From the NCBI GenBank assembly GCA_963682055.1, contig OY821744.1:27814967-27878966 (forward strand): a DNA stretch of 64,000 nt. The letters are read 5' to 3'. The notes beneath the pieces are model-generated. The model worked only from the letters and a program-made list of their open reading frames with translations. It was not told the DNA's origin and did not search any database. The translations under genes and the position numbers were made by a program. Of the stretch, positions 46,935-58,264 are shown one piece after another. Origin of the DNA: Primula veris (Eukaryota; Streptophyta; Magnoliopsida; Ericales; Primulaceae). Position 1 is the first letter of the stretch, and each line of letters begins with the position of its first letter.

Positions 46935-47090
46935 CGCTTTTATGTGAGGCAGTTATAAAACCGCCTCTAAAAATGAACAATAAAGATGGTTCGCTTAAGC
47001 GCCTTTAATGATGGTCTATTAGAGGCGGTTTTAATTAAACGCCTCTTTTACACTAATATTAGAGACGCTAATTTTACTAATCACCTTAAA
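46935..47090. repeat. left block of CACTA subterminal-type repeats
   Basis: Several GAGGCGG/CCGCCTC and GCGCCT motifs in both orientations (for example AAACCGCCTCTAAAAAT and TTAGAGGCGGTTTTAATT), like those near the right terminus. It lies almost 2 kb from the left terminus, unlike normal subterminal repeats. Confidence 0.6.
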
Positions 47091-47129
47091 TACTCAAATA
47101 TTTAAATAAAATAGTAATATGATTATCAT

Positions 47130-48190
47130 TAGGGATGTCAATTTTACCCGACCCGGTCCGACCCGACCCGACCCAACGGTTTTTTGGTATTCAGGTAACG
47201 GTTTTAGCGGTTCTTTCATCATCTGCGGGTCGGGTCTATATAACTTTTTTTTACTAATTTTACCTGACCCATACCGTATTTGTAATGGGTATAACTGTTC
47301 TCGGTGTGAGTACTTACCCAAAATACTCAAAATTTGTAAAATTTATTCTACTTTTCTAGATGTTCTTTTCTAAATGGTATTTTTAATATTGATAATGAAT
47401 ATTATTTTCCGATTTCTTTTCTAGATGTTCTTTTCTATATGTTCTTAACTTGTTAAAAATAAACAAAGTAAGGAGATACTATTAATTTTTTTTGCTTCAT
47501 ATTGGTCAACAATGTATTTGTTTGATTACTGAATCACGTAAACATTACACAATCACTTAAATATTACAAACTAATGGTTACATTTTTCATTTTCTTAATT
47601 ACCCATTTTACTGTTTAATGATTTTCCTAAATTATTAAGAAAGATAGACTGAATTAAAAATAAATCGTAAAAATTGTAATAATAACAAATATTAAAAATT
47701 ATTTTTTTATTAAATGGTGAGAAAAACTCATATTTTTATATTATTAATGATAAATCTATAAAAATATGAGGAAAAAATCCCACATGACATAAAAGGAAAA
47801 AAAAGTAAATGAGCGTTAACTAATGAAAAACAAAATAAGTATAAAAACATCATAAAAATTAATGGTTCAATATTAAATCTTCAACCGTGTCTTCGTACAT
47901 ATTAAAAAATGTTTCATATTTCTTCACTCGTCATTGTATGAGTTTTTATTGTGTTTTTTCTCGTGCATTTATCCAATTTTCGTTGCACATACATTATATG
48001 TATATATATTTTTAAAATATGGGTATATATTGTGATTCTATAATTCGGGTCTGCGGGTCGGTTCCGTGGGTCGGGTCTACGGGTCGTGTCCACGTTAAAG
48101 AATTGAGAACCATACCCGCCGCAAGAACCAGCGGGGTTGGGTTGGGTAGACCCAAAAACGATTCCGTAACGGGTCGGTTATTATAATTTT
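47130..48190. mobile_element. possible hAT-like fragment inside the CACTA element
   Basis: TAGGGATGTCAATTTTACCC followed by repeated CCGACC at the left, and GGGTCGGGTC-type repeats near 48045-48180 at the right, the usual composition of one group of plant hAT MITEs. I could not find a matching right terminus or an 8-base target duplication. Confidence 0.35.
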
Positions 48191-48283
48191 TGGGTATTTA
48201 CGGTGCGGTTTTCAGGAGTTGGATTTTCAGGTGTTGTCTTTCGTATTATAATTGCGCAAAAACACCATCAATTTTCTCTCACT

Positions 48284-48289
48284 TATAAA
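48284..48289 (+). promoter_or_regulatory. probable TATA box of the CACTA gene
   Basis: TATAAA (context CACTTATAAAAAG) followed by a CT-rich leader (48305-48370) and a GT consensus at AAAAAG|GTAATTC near 48381. This looks like a plant promoter with a first non-coding exon and leader intron, upstream of the transposon gene. Confidence 0.5.
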
Positions 48290-49429
48290 AAGACCTTATA
48301 TCCACGTTTCCATCTCTCTCCCTCTCTTTCTCTCTCTCCCTCTCTCATTCCCTTCCTTCCTCCCTGTTTGAAGAGATAAAAAGGTAATTCTATAGCCATC
48401 TTTGATATGTTGGTGTTATTTCTTACTTGTTTAATTATCTACTAGAATTGATTTATATGTCTATAACTATCTTTCTTTGACATAATTTTGGTTTCAAATC
48501 TTTATTTTTTCGGGGATGCTCTTTGAAGAGAACATATTGTAAAATTAGTTGATATAATAATGGACAACCGAACTTCCCATGATCCTGCCTATATGTATAC
48601 TGATTTTTACGATTTAGTTACTGTAAAACAAGCCTTTTCTAGCACTAGTAAGCCAGATTTAATATTATTAACAAATGCAGCCCAAAAACATGCCTTTTCT
48701 AGCACTAATAATCCAAATTTATATTACCTAATTCGACCATAGGTTCCTTCAGAACATACCCAAGAAAAATGCATATAAAAAGGCACGTATAACCAATCAT
48801 AACCTTTAGTTAATTCTACAATGCTAAGGGTTCAATGTCTGGGGTATAGGGTGACGTTCTCACCCAAGATCAACTTTGCGTATAGGTTCTAAAATATACT
48901 AATATGCAAGGATAGACTTTATGTCGAAGAAAATTAACATGTTTGAAATTTTCCTTTTCTTTTGTTAATAATGAGTAGAAACTATTAAAAAAAAATTATG
49001 ATTCATTATCTTGTTCTTGTGATTTTTTATTTTTTATTTTTTCTTCCCTAAATTCTAAATGCACCTGAGATCTGATTCTTTTGTCTTTTCTTTCTTAAGT
49101 TCCAAATGCATGTGAGATAGAATAAAATCACTACTACCTGAAAGCTACATATTGTTATTCGAGTTTTGGTTATTCAAATGCCCACACGCTATTTTATCTT
49201 TGTCAAGTAACAGATTGATGTTTTTTTTGTTTTTCTTAAACTTGACTAACATAAGCAATCAGTATAATCAATAAGCAAAATCAACAAGAAAAGGTTATGG
49301 CACACTTAACCGGTAGAACATCTCACGCAAATGTTCGAGTTGATGTATATTAACTTACAATAGCCGATATTGTTTACTGTCTTATATATAAGTGTTTATA
49401 GTGTCATACTAAATTGTTTTTCATTGAAG

Positions 49430-51511
49430 ATGACTAAGAACGGTAAAAATCCTGACAGAGTAGTTGTTTACCAGAAAACTTATAAAGGAATTGGTGGAGC
49501 TACCGGTGATGCAATGGTATGTAATGAATCATTATTTAGTCCTTGTTAATTTCTAAAGATTAGTTTTTTGGTCGTTATGGGTCTTGTTTGGTTGTAGAAG
49601 TCTGTTATGATATTTTTGACTATTTCTCATTTATTTATGATGCATTCATGATAAAATACGAGATAAGTTAAAAGAAAAGCCAGAATCTGAACACACTCTA
49701 GAATTTTTGGAGAAAATGTTTACTGATGTGCTTGGACATGATAAGCATGGTCGTGTTCTTACTCACGGTTTAGGTTCTTCCCTAACGGATGTATTTGGAA
49801 ATAAATGTAGCCAATATCATGAGCAACATGCTGAGAACTTAGAAAGGGCACGAGAAGAGGGGCGACAAGAAAATGAGAAAGAGTTTTGTGCTGAATTCGA
49901 AAGTTTAAAGAGTTACTGTCAAGGGTTAGAGGATAAAATAAACAATAAAGAAAACACCATCCAAAAGTCTCCGGACAGAAAATTAGTAGAGAGGAAGGTA
50001 CAACAAACTCAAAATACTGGCGAAACCATTCATAATTCTCCAGTCAAGAAATCTCTGTCCAAGAAATCAGTAGAGAGAAAAGTACAACAAACCCAAAATA
50101 CAGGGGAAACCATCCCTAAATATTCGGTAAAGAAATCTCTGGCTAGTAAATCACTAGAGTTAGAGGGAGATCAAATCCATAATATAGACAAAACCTTATC
50201 AAAGTCGCCGGGCAGGAAACCTTTTGCCATGAAATCAGTAAAGATAGAGAGGGATAAAATCCATAATGCAGGTAAAACCATCCCTAAGTCTAGGAAATCT
50301 TCGGCATTAAAATCTTGGTTCAAGAAATCTCCAGTCAAGAAATCATTAGAGTCAGAGGTAATTAAGTATACATGTTAGGGTTTTTTTCTATCATGATACG
50401 CGTTTACTCAACATATAGTTATTGTATTATACTAACTCTCACCTATTTAATTAATATAGATATTGTGGGATAATGTGGCTTTGTCTTTCAGTTAATTTCT
50501 CGTTTTAGTTGCTCCCGTATTATATTTTGATGGAAATGTTAGCTTGGCTATTAACATTTGATGACAAACTATGATTTCTAGGAAATGTCGGATGCCGAAA
50601 ACTCTCATCAAAAGATAGCTCCTACGAAAACCTTTTATGAGGTACATAATTAATATTTTAGTTTATTCGTTTTATGTTTATAGAGCAGTTATGATGTTTT
50701 ATATTTTCTTGATAACTTAGATGGTGAACTTGTAGACAAGTATAGATTGACAGATTGTGCGAACAAAGTCGGGGTTGAACTAATAAATTGTCCATAACTA
50801 CAAAGTCTATATTTCGAGGGAAAGTAGAGATTTTGTAATGCCGAATTGTAACATAAAAGTAGTCTGATGGTAATGAATATGTTAAAAATAAAAATAATGT
50901 AGGAGTTTTAACATAAAAGTTGAAACATTTTTTTTGCTCTCATTTTCATATGTTTAATACCATACATTTATTTCCATACAATAAGTTATGATGCTGCTAG
51001 AATATTTCTAAAAGTTTTTATTTATTTATGTAAATACAGGTCGGAAGTGATGTTCAACTTCTTAACATTGATTACCCAAAACAAGTTGTCGGATATGATA
51101 CTATCATTTCTAAAGACCCTCTCTATAAGTTAGATGGAAAACAAATAAGAATAAATGGATTCTGGGTGGTGCTAATAACAGAAGTGAAGTTTGCTCGTGT
51201 AAATTTGTTGATCCCTCGTGGTTGTACCCGCACAGTTGGACAAGCTTTTGAGAAGAAACAGAGCGTGTTTTGGCGTGCCATCGATGTAAGTAAAATTGAA
51301 TACATATGTAAATTTTTTAAAGGAACTTGTAAACAAATTTCCTACATTAATATTCTTCATCGTAATCACTTCCATTACAAAAAACTGGTTTTTATTCTAT
51401 TTATAATATAGTTTTGTTGTTGTTGTTTAATTTTCATCTCATTCGTTATATTACAATATACTAACTTATATATATGTGATTTTCTTTTTTGTGAAGATAA
51501 AGAAAAAGTAA
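49430..51511 (+). CDS. En/Spm-type transposon accessory protein (Transposase_24/23)
   Basis: Exon model from splice borders: 49430-49516, 49680-50357, 50582-50641, 51040-51285 and 51497-51511. All are phase 0, giving 361 residues. RVVVYQKTYKG and FTDVLGHDKHGRVLTHGLGS match the plant Ptta/En/Spm Transposase_24 domain. Residues about 124-255 are a basic region of four imperfect repeats with QQTQNTGETI and SPVKKS/SPGRK motifs, the SPxK type that binds AT-rich minor groove. The last large exon (VVGYDTIISKDP...VVLITEV...TVGQAF) matches the TNP1/En/Spm Transposase_23 domain. It probably binds element DNA in the nucleus, as TNPA-like proteins do. An open stretch at 48560-48742 could be an upstream first exon (splice at 48622 would be in phase), but I cannot confirm it. 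No stop interrupts the model. Confidence 0.7.
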
Positions 51512-51939
51512 ATGAATTGTGCATACATGCTTAGCTATGTGGAGGGCAAATTATAAATTTGTTTTAAATATATCGATCTACTTTTTTAGTCAACGTACGT
51601 ACCCAACATTTTGTTGAGTGCGTATGATATCTATCTTTTTACCATTTCAGACTATTTCTTTTATTAACATATTTTAGTCTATGTCTATATCCCGCTATTA
51701 TTTTAAGGATTGATAGTTTGTTTATAATGATTGGTTTATGTTTATCCAATGAAATATTGTATTTAGTATTTGAGAAAATATTGCTGGTTTTGGCTGTTAT
51801 TTGGTTTTTAATATTTAAAATCTTGTTTATGTTAAAGTTTTGATTACAAATATTCTATATAATAAAAACCACCATGAAAAAACAAAAGAAGCATGGCTAC
51901 ATAGAAATGAAAATTAGTTGATTCTCCGGCGCCTACGAT

Positions 51940-52250
51940 GGCGGTAATCAAACGCCTCAAAAGCCATTATCAGTGCCTTATTTGCGGTACCTACGAAGGC
52001 GGTAAATAAGCGCCTTTAAAACTATCAAACCGTCTTATTTGAAGCACCTATTAAGGCGCTAAAAAAACGCTTTTAAAAGGAGTCATAACCGCCTTATTCT
52101 TTCGAGGCGCTTGGTAGCCGCCTCAAGGGTTTTTGCAAAGCATGCATTCACGACAATTTATAAACTGGCCCGTGAAGCGCCTCAAAAGGCTTTAGAGGTG
52201 CTTATATAGCTTTTTAAGGTGCTTCACAAGCGCATTAATTGACCTATTTT
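51940..52250. repeat. right subterminal repeats of the CACTA element
   Basis: At least ten GCGCCT/AGGCGC-type motifs with spacers of about 20-40 bases in both orientations, including GGCGGTAATCAAACGCCTC and GGCGGTAAATAAGCGCCT, ending near the right terminus. Such motifs are the known binding sites of TNPA-like proteins in En/Spm. Confidence 0.75.
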
Positions 52251-52262
52251 CCTGTAGTGTAA

Positions 52263-54118
52263 TATACATATTTGTCTATCACTAGACTTCTCTCTTCTAT
52301 ATATAATGTTGAACTAATTACACACACAACACTCATTTAATAATCACCCCCAAAACATTATGTAATATTAAAAAGGAACCAGTTTTATACCTTTTTTTAC
52401 ATTCGTTTCATTTTTTTCACTTTGGTTTCTTAATTTTTATTTTTTTTAGCCTTGTTTCTACTTTTTTTTTTTCCGTTTTGGTTATATTTGACCAATTCTA
52501 ACTGTTTTTTTGTAACTCTCACAAAAAACCCGCATCAATAAAGTCATGTGCCCAAGTTTCAGCTTTTGAAGATTGATCAAAAAGTAAAAAATTAGGAACC
52601 AGTGTATAAAAAAGAAAAATTAAGAAATTAATATAAACTAGATTGATATTTTCTTTAAAAAACAAAGGTATAAAAAGGTAAAATAAAGAGAAAGTAGAAA
52701 ATGATTTTTGAAGATATAAAAAGGTAAAATTAAGAGCAAGAGAAAACGATTTTTGTTTAAGAAACGGGGATACAAACTGATAAAAATGCCCAATAAAAAC
52801 TATCATCATTTTTCATTCTCTCTCACTTGTTACAAAAGGGGTTACTTAATGATCTCAATTTATTTTATTTATCATGTGATTCTTTATCGTGTTTTTTTTT
52901 TTTAATATAATACATATATCATGCACATTTTTTTTGAAATAAATTCATAGATAAACCCACTATTTCATTGATAATAAATGGTCAAAACGACCTTATTACA
53001 TATGAAATTCAATTTAAAACAACGAAAAGTTCAAATAAAACCGTCTAGTGTTAAAAAAATAAAAAATTATTCACACTTCCTACGCACCCAATATCATGCA
53101 CACCCATTACGTAGACGCTAGTACTTATATTTTCCAACATATAAAGAGATATAAACAATAAAAGAATTATAAAATTCAATTCGACGCTCGTCTTTGGGCC
53201 AGGTCCCGATAGACCCCTCAACCTTAATCAGATCCCCATTTTTTGGGTGGCTTCGAGCTAATAAACACCTCTGTTTACGGCTGCTACAAACAATGCATAT
53301 TATTTTCACCTGCAAAATATTCGTACCAGACGCAAACAAATGCGTCCAATATGCATTATCGTTTTGAAAAAATATATTCACACAACTTTGTCAATCAATT
53401 TCATACTTACTTACATGTATTGCACTCACTTATATATAATAATATATTTTTATTATAAAATACATTTTAATTCCTTCAAATATACATGCATGAGAGTGTG
53501 TTGAGTTATATATATATTAGTAATAATATATTTAATAATGTTTATTATTTTTAATTAATATTTAAATTTATGATAGACTCAACTAACCTTCTACTATTTT
53601 TATTTAAGTTTTTAATAGTTTGAGTTTTTATTATGTTGAATATTTATATTTTGGTTTATCAAATTACAGATTGTATTTTATATATATATTTAAAGGAATA
53701 AATATTTATTTTATTAAATAGTTAGTATAATAGTTGTGTGCAAATTGTGTGTCAAGACTATACCTATCATTTTACCGACCATATAATGGAAAAAGTATAA
53801 AATGCTATTAAAAAATATAAATCGGATGAAAGGGGATGAAATAACATTCCATACTGGCAAAAAACAGCCACTGCCAGTCTGCCAATCTCTCTGCTAACGT
53901 GCAAATTTTGTCAACCTTTGCCTAAAGAATTTGAAAACCATAATTACATCAATGGTCTCAGCAAAGTTTATTTTATACTTTTAATTGTACAGAACATGTC
54001 CATAATAAGAAAGGTAGCAGTAGTATTGAGTCTATTGACTAAATACGAAAAGATACCATTAAAAAAAACTGATTCACCGTTCAAGCAAATATTCATCTTA
54101 CCTGTGTCTTTGGTTTTT
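52263..54118. other. intergenic stretch
   Basis: No gene is supported. A local duplication of a TATAAAAAGGTAAAAT-containing unit lies near 52670-52750. A T-run near 52929 followed by TGAAATAAATTCATAG may be the poly-A end of a minus-strand retroposon, but no target duplication was found. Confidence 0.4.
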
Positions 54119-54121
54119 TAC

Positions 54122-54312
54122 CACTACACGAGAAAGTTCATTTACTATCAGTTTACTTTTTAAAAACTGTTTATAAAGTGAGTGTCGCTAAAATTTAATA
54201 ACAGAATAGCAACTAATTCTATTAATAAACTGTTGTTAAAATATAACAACGCTCAATTTATCAACATTTTTTAAAAAAGTAAACTGTTAATAATGAACTT
54301 TGTATTATAGTG
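54122..54312. mobile_element. CACTA-type MITE, 191 bases, TAC target duplication
   Basis: The left end (CACTACACGAGAAAGTTCAT) and the right end read inward (CACTATAATACAAAGTTCAT) are long inverted repeats that continue with AGTTTACTTTTT on both sides. TAC flanks it at 54119-54121 and 54313-54315. It is far shorter than any coding CACTA element and has no gene. Its termini differ from those of the element at 44981-52259, so it is a separate family. Confidence 0.88.
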
Positions 54313-54315
54313 TAC

Positions 54316-55260
54316 AAAGTAAAGTAATATTTTGTCTAAAATACATTTTATGTGATGTGATAGACCCATTTTGGATTTGTGTGAGTTTTGGTGTTAGACT
54401 GTGGCTAGATATTTCTTTTTGTGCACTATCAATGATGTATACTAGCAACTTTAATCTTTGTATGCAATATGTTTTAGAGTATTGTATTCTAAGTTTGTTG
54501 GAGATACGTAAATGTGAGTGTTACTTTTCGTACATCAACATTCTACACTATGTATAAACGAATACATGAACAAGTTCATCTTTTACTATTTAATTATCAA
54601 AAAAATATTTTCACTCAGTGAATTTTTCTAAGAAAATAAAAATACAGATGATTAATTGTAAGTTGTTACTGTATGTAAATAAAAAGAGTGACTATAAAGT
54701 GAGTCTTGTTACATTTTACACCACTCTCGATCCTCATAGGGAGTAATTCATACCACACTCAATTTAAGTTAAATACACCACATTTTTACCTATGATAACA
54801 TGTGCAGTGGAATACAGTGTAAAACAATTGAAAGTACATTTCTTTAACAAAAACAGTTACTTCACTTTTTTTCATGTCATTATTAATTAGTTAAGTGTAT
54901 ATTTCCATACATAACACAAGAGTACCAAACTTATCACACATTCTAAACTTAAGAAGAAAATTGTTCTCTTTTCTCGAGAAACAATTGCATAAACCCGGTT
55001 CATCCTTAGATTTAGTATGTCAAATTATTTTTTGCTTTTACTTTAAGTTAACTTTAAGGGTATATACCATAATATCTGTTGATTTTTAATCTGTTTAGAA
55101 ACCATTAAAAAGTTTATTCAATTATGTACTCAATAAGTTATTACTCCATTTTCTCAAATTTTATAGACTACTAAAATAACTTTTAGAACCGATTAGAACT
55201 GTTATCTAAACTACAGGTACCTTCACGCCGTAACTCAACACCTTTTCAATTTTATTTTGT
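54316..55260. other. upstream flank of the RAB gene
   Basis: AT-rich, with no supported gene. It should contain the RAB promoter; a TTATATATAT stretch near 55287 followed by CT-rich sequence is a plausible core promoter and leader. Confidence 0.4.
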
Positions 55261-55419
55261 TTTGTAATCTCAACACTTTTTCAATAGTATTTCTTATATA
55301 TATCTCTCTCTCCATATAACTCTCTTTAATCACAGACCAAACAAATTAATACCAAAAAAGTTTGGCGATTTTTTAAAGCTTCCATTTCTCCACCACGATC
55401 TATCTACCTCTAAATTAAG

Positions 55420-55914
55420 GTAATTAAACTGCATATATACATAAATATTTTGATATATTTACTTATTTCTTTATCGATTCCGGTGATTGTTAGGGTTTGA
55501 TTTCAGTTTATTATAGGCAATAATGCTGTTTAGTGTCCCTGAACTATTTGATTTTACCAATTTAGTACCCAGCCTTTAAGTTTTACCAGTTTGGGCCCCA
55601 ACCTATCAATTTTTGTCCGATCACGGGACTCGTGTTTAACAAAATGACAAAATTGTAGTCACATAGTTAGTGCAATTGCGTAACCATCTATCAAAAATAG
55701 TTGCACAAATGTGAGATATAGTGAGAGTAATTTCGTCGATTGACCCTTAATTGGACCGAAATTAATAGGTTGGGGACCAAATTAGTAAAACTTAAAGGTT
55801 GAGTACTAAAATGGTAAAAGCAAATAGTATAGGGTACTAAATAGCTTTTTCCCCGTTTATTATATATTATCGTGATAAATTTGTTACCGATCTGTGTAGT
55901 TTTGTTGAATTCAG
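55420..55914 (+). other. leader (5' untranslated) intron of the RAB gene
   Basis: AATTAAG|GTAATT at 55419/55420 and TTGAATTCAG|GG at 55914/55915 are good splice borders. They remove the foldback MITE and leave a short leader before the ATG at 55934. Confidence 0.6.
55525..55845. mobile_element. foldback MITE in the RAB leader intron
   Basis: Arms of roughly 95 bases at each end are inverted copies: both read inward as GCT(G/A)TTTAGT..., then TTTTACCA, CAACCTTTAAGTTTTAC-like and GGNCCCCAACCTAT-like blocks. The centre is about 120 bases. I found no clear target duplication. No coding capacity. Confidence 0.75.
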
Positions 55915-55933
55915 GGCAGATTTTGGGAGAGAA

Positions 55934-58233
55934 ATGGGGCATAGAGTGGATCATGAGTATGATTATCTCTTTAAGATCGTGTTGATCGGCGATTCTGGTG
56001 TTGGGAAATCGAACATTTTATCGAGGTTCACTCGGAACGAGTTCTGCTTGGAGTCTAAGTCGACGATCGGGGTTGAATTTGCCACGCGCACTCTCCAGGT
56101 TCCGCTCTTCTATGCTTTTTTTCATTTTTTTTCAGTATCAGTTGTAGTTGACATTTTGTTGTTATTAATGTATTGTTGATGTTAGTAGGGGGGTAAATGC
56201 TGTTCTTAAATTATTTATATTTAGGGTGATTGTGCTATAATAGTGAATTTTTTTACGGAACCGACATTTAGAGAAGAAAGGTAAGTGTTATTGTAGTATT
56301 ATTCATATTTAGGGAGAATGTACTATAAGAGGGCTAAATGTTGTTATAATATTCTTAATATTTAATGAGAATGTACTATTATAGTGATTTTTTTTACCGA
56401 ACCGACATTTAAAGGAGAGGGGTAAGTGTTATAATATTATTCATATTTAGGGAGAATGTGCTATTATAGTGATTATTTTACAGAACCAACATTTAGAGGA
56501 GAGGGGTAAATGTTGTTATAATATTATTCATATTTAGGGAGGATGTGCTATAATATTGATTTTTTTTACAGAACCGGTATCTAGAAGTGAGGGGTAAATT
56601 TTGTTATTCAGTTATGTATATTTAGGGAGAATGTGATTTTCTTTTGATTATTTTACAGAACCGATATTTAGAGAAGAGGGGTGAATGTTGTTATAATATT
56701 ATTCATATTTAGGGAGAATGTGCTATAATCTTGATTTTTTTACAGCCAATATTTAGAGAAGAGGGGTAGATGTTATTTTTTAATTATTCATATTTAGGGA
56801 GGATAATGTATTATAACAGTGATTTTTTTACAGAACCGACATTTAGAGGAGATGGGTAAATGTTATTATTAAACTATTCATATTTAGGGAGAATGTGCTA
56901 AGATATTGATTTATTTACAGAACCTGACATTTAGAGGAGAGGGGTAAATGTTGTTAGAGGAGAGGGGTAAATGTTGTTATTAAATTATTCATATTTATGG
57001 AGAATGTGCTATAATTTTGTTACTTTTACAGAACCGATATTTAGAGAAGAGGGGTAAATCATAAAGGTTGTTAAAGTATCATTCATATCTAGGGAGAATG
57101 TGCTATAATAGGGTTTTTTTTTTTTGTAGAACCGACATTTAGAGGAGAGGGGTAAACGTTGTTATTATATTTTTGGAGTTTAAATCGACAATTGGGGTCG
57201 AGTTACCACACTTACTCTCCATGTTGCTTTCGTTTGATGTTTTAATAATTTATTTTATTATTGGCTTTCCCAGAACCAGAATTTCGAGGAGAGGGGTAAA
57301 TGTTATATAGCAGATTGATAGTAGGTGAATGTGCTGAAAATTTAAATTATATGATAAAATGGGTTTCTTATGAATATGAGATTCTTAATCTATTGGCTAA
57401 CACCTGGTTATTCCCTGATTGTTTGTTATGAATTTAAAAAAGATAGAACTTGGAAAGCATGTCAATTGACCAGCCTATAGTTTATCTAGGTAACTTGGTC
57501 TTTTGCGATTTGTTTCGTTTATCATCTTCTTATTTGAGAATTGTAGGATCTGTATTACGAGAGAACCTATAGGTGAGAGCAAATATATCACTTCTCTTAA
57601 AACCTAGGGACTGACTCTGTTACTTTTTTATAAACATGAGGATTATGATGTTGCAATTGAAACTTTGGGGACATTTAGCATTTTGGTCTAAATTTTGGGA
57701 CTAACTGCAACACTTTTCTTGTTTAACTGATATCTCGATTCTTGGTTAATAGTTGTCTTGGTCTGTGTGTTTTTGAAAACAATGTGTGGTAAATGAATGT
57801 GAAAGTCATACACATTGTTATTTTAATCTCTCAGCTAGCATACCAAGTTCCAGTTCACACATATTAAAACATGGTACACTCATGTGCCAGAACGTCTTTT
57901 TTGGCTACCAACTGGCTTTCATATGCTTTTAGGTTTTGCAGACTCAAATACTAAATTCAAAAGGAAATTTTGTTTAAATCAAATAAATTTGGAAAGAGAA
58001 ATTTTTGTCTGCTTGCCAATTTCTAGTAAGTAGAAAAATCTATTTCGGCTGTCCTCTTCTATGTAATTTTATATTTCCGTAATCACAACTGCAGCAATGT
58101 TTAACTTAAGTCTACCATCCCCACTCCATTCCAAGATAACTCATGTACCCCATTCCTGTACCATAACACGGACTTTAACTTAATAAGACGTATGGAACAT
58201 TGATGTTGTTTGGAGGTGTAATATATTTATATC

Positions 58234-58264
<31 letters not shown>

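Larger units (their letters stand above)
44981..52259 (+). mobile_element. CACTA (En/Spm) transposon, apparently non-autonomous
   Basis: The left end CACTACAGAAAACTAGGT and the right end read inward (CACTACAGGAAAATAGGT) match at 16 of 18 bases, and TAA flanks both sides (44978-44980 and 52260-52262), the 3-bp target duplication of CACTA elements. The right subterminal region is full of GGCG/GCGCCT motifs in both orientations. Inside is one gene for an accessory protein with two En/Spm domains. I see no catalytic TNP2/TNPD-type transposase, so mobility would depend on another copy. The left 2 kb is repeat-rich and probably includes later insertions. Confidence 0.75.

Noticed and set aside
52929..53030. 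Possible minus-strand retroposon tail
   Set aside because: A T-run and an AATAAA-like complement are present, but no target duplication or recognisable body was found.
53118..53381. 87-codon minus-strand open stretch
   Set aside because: No recognised domain or gene context; likely chance.
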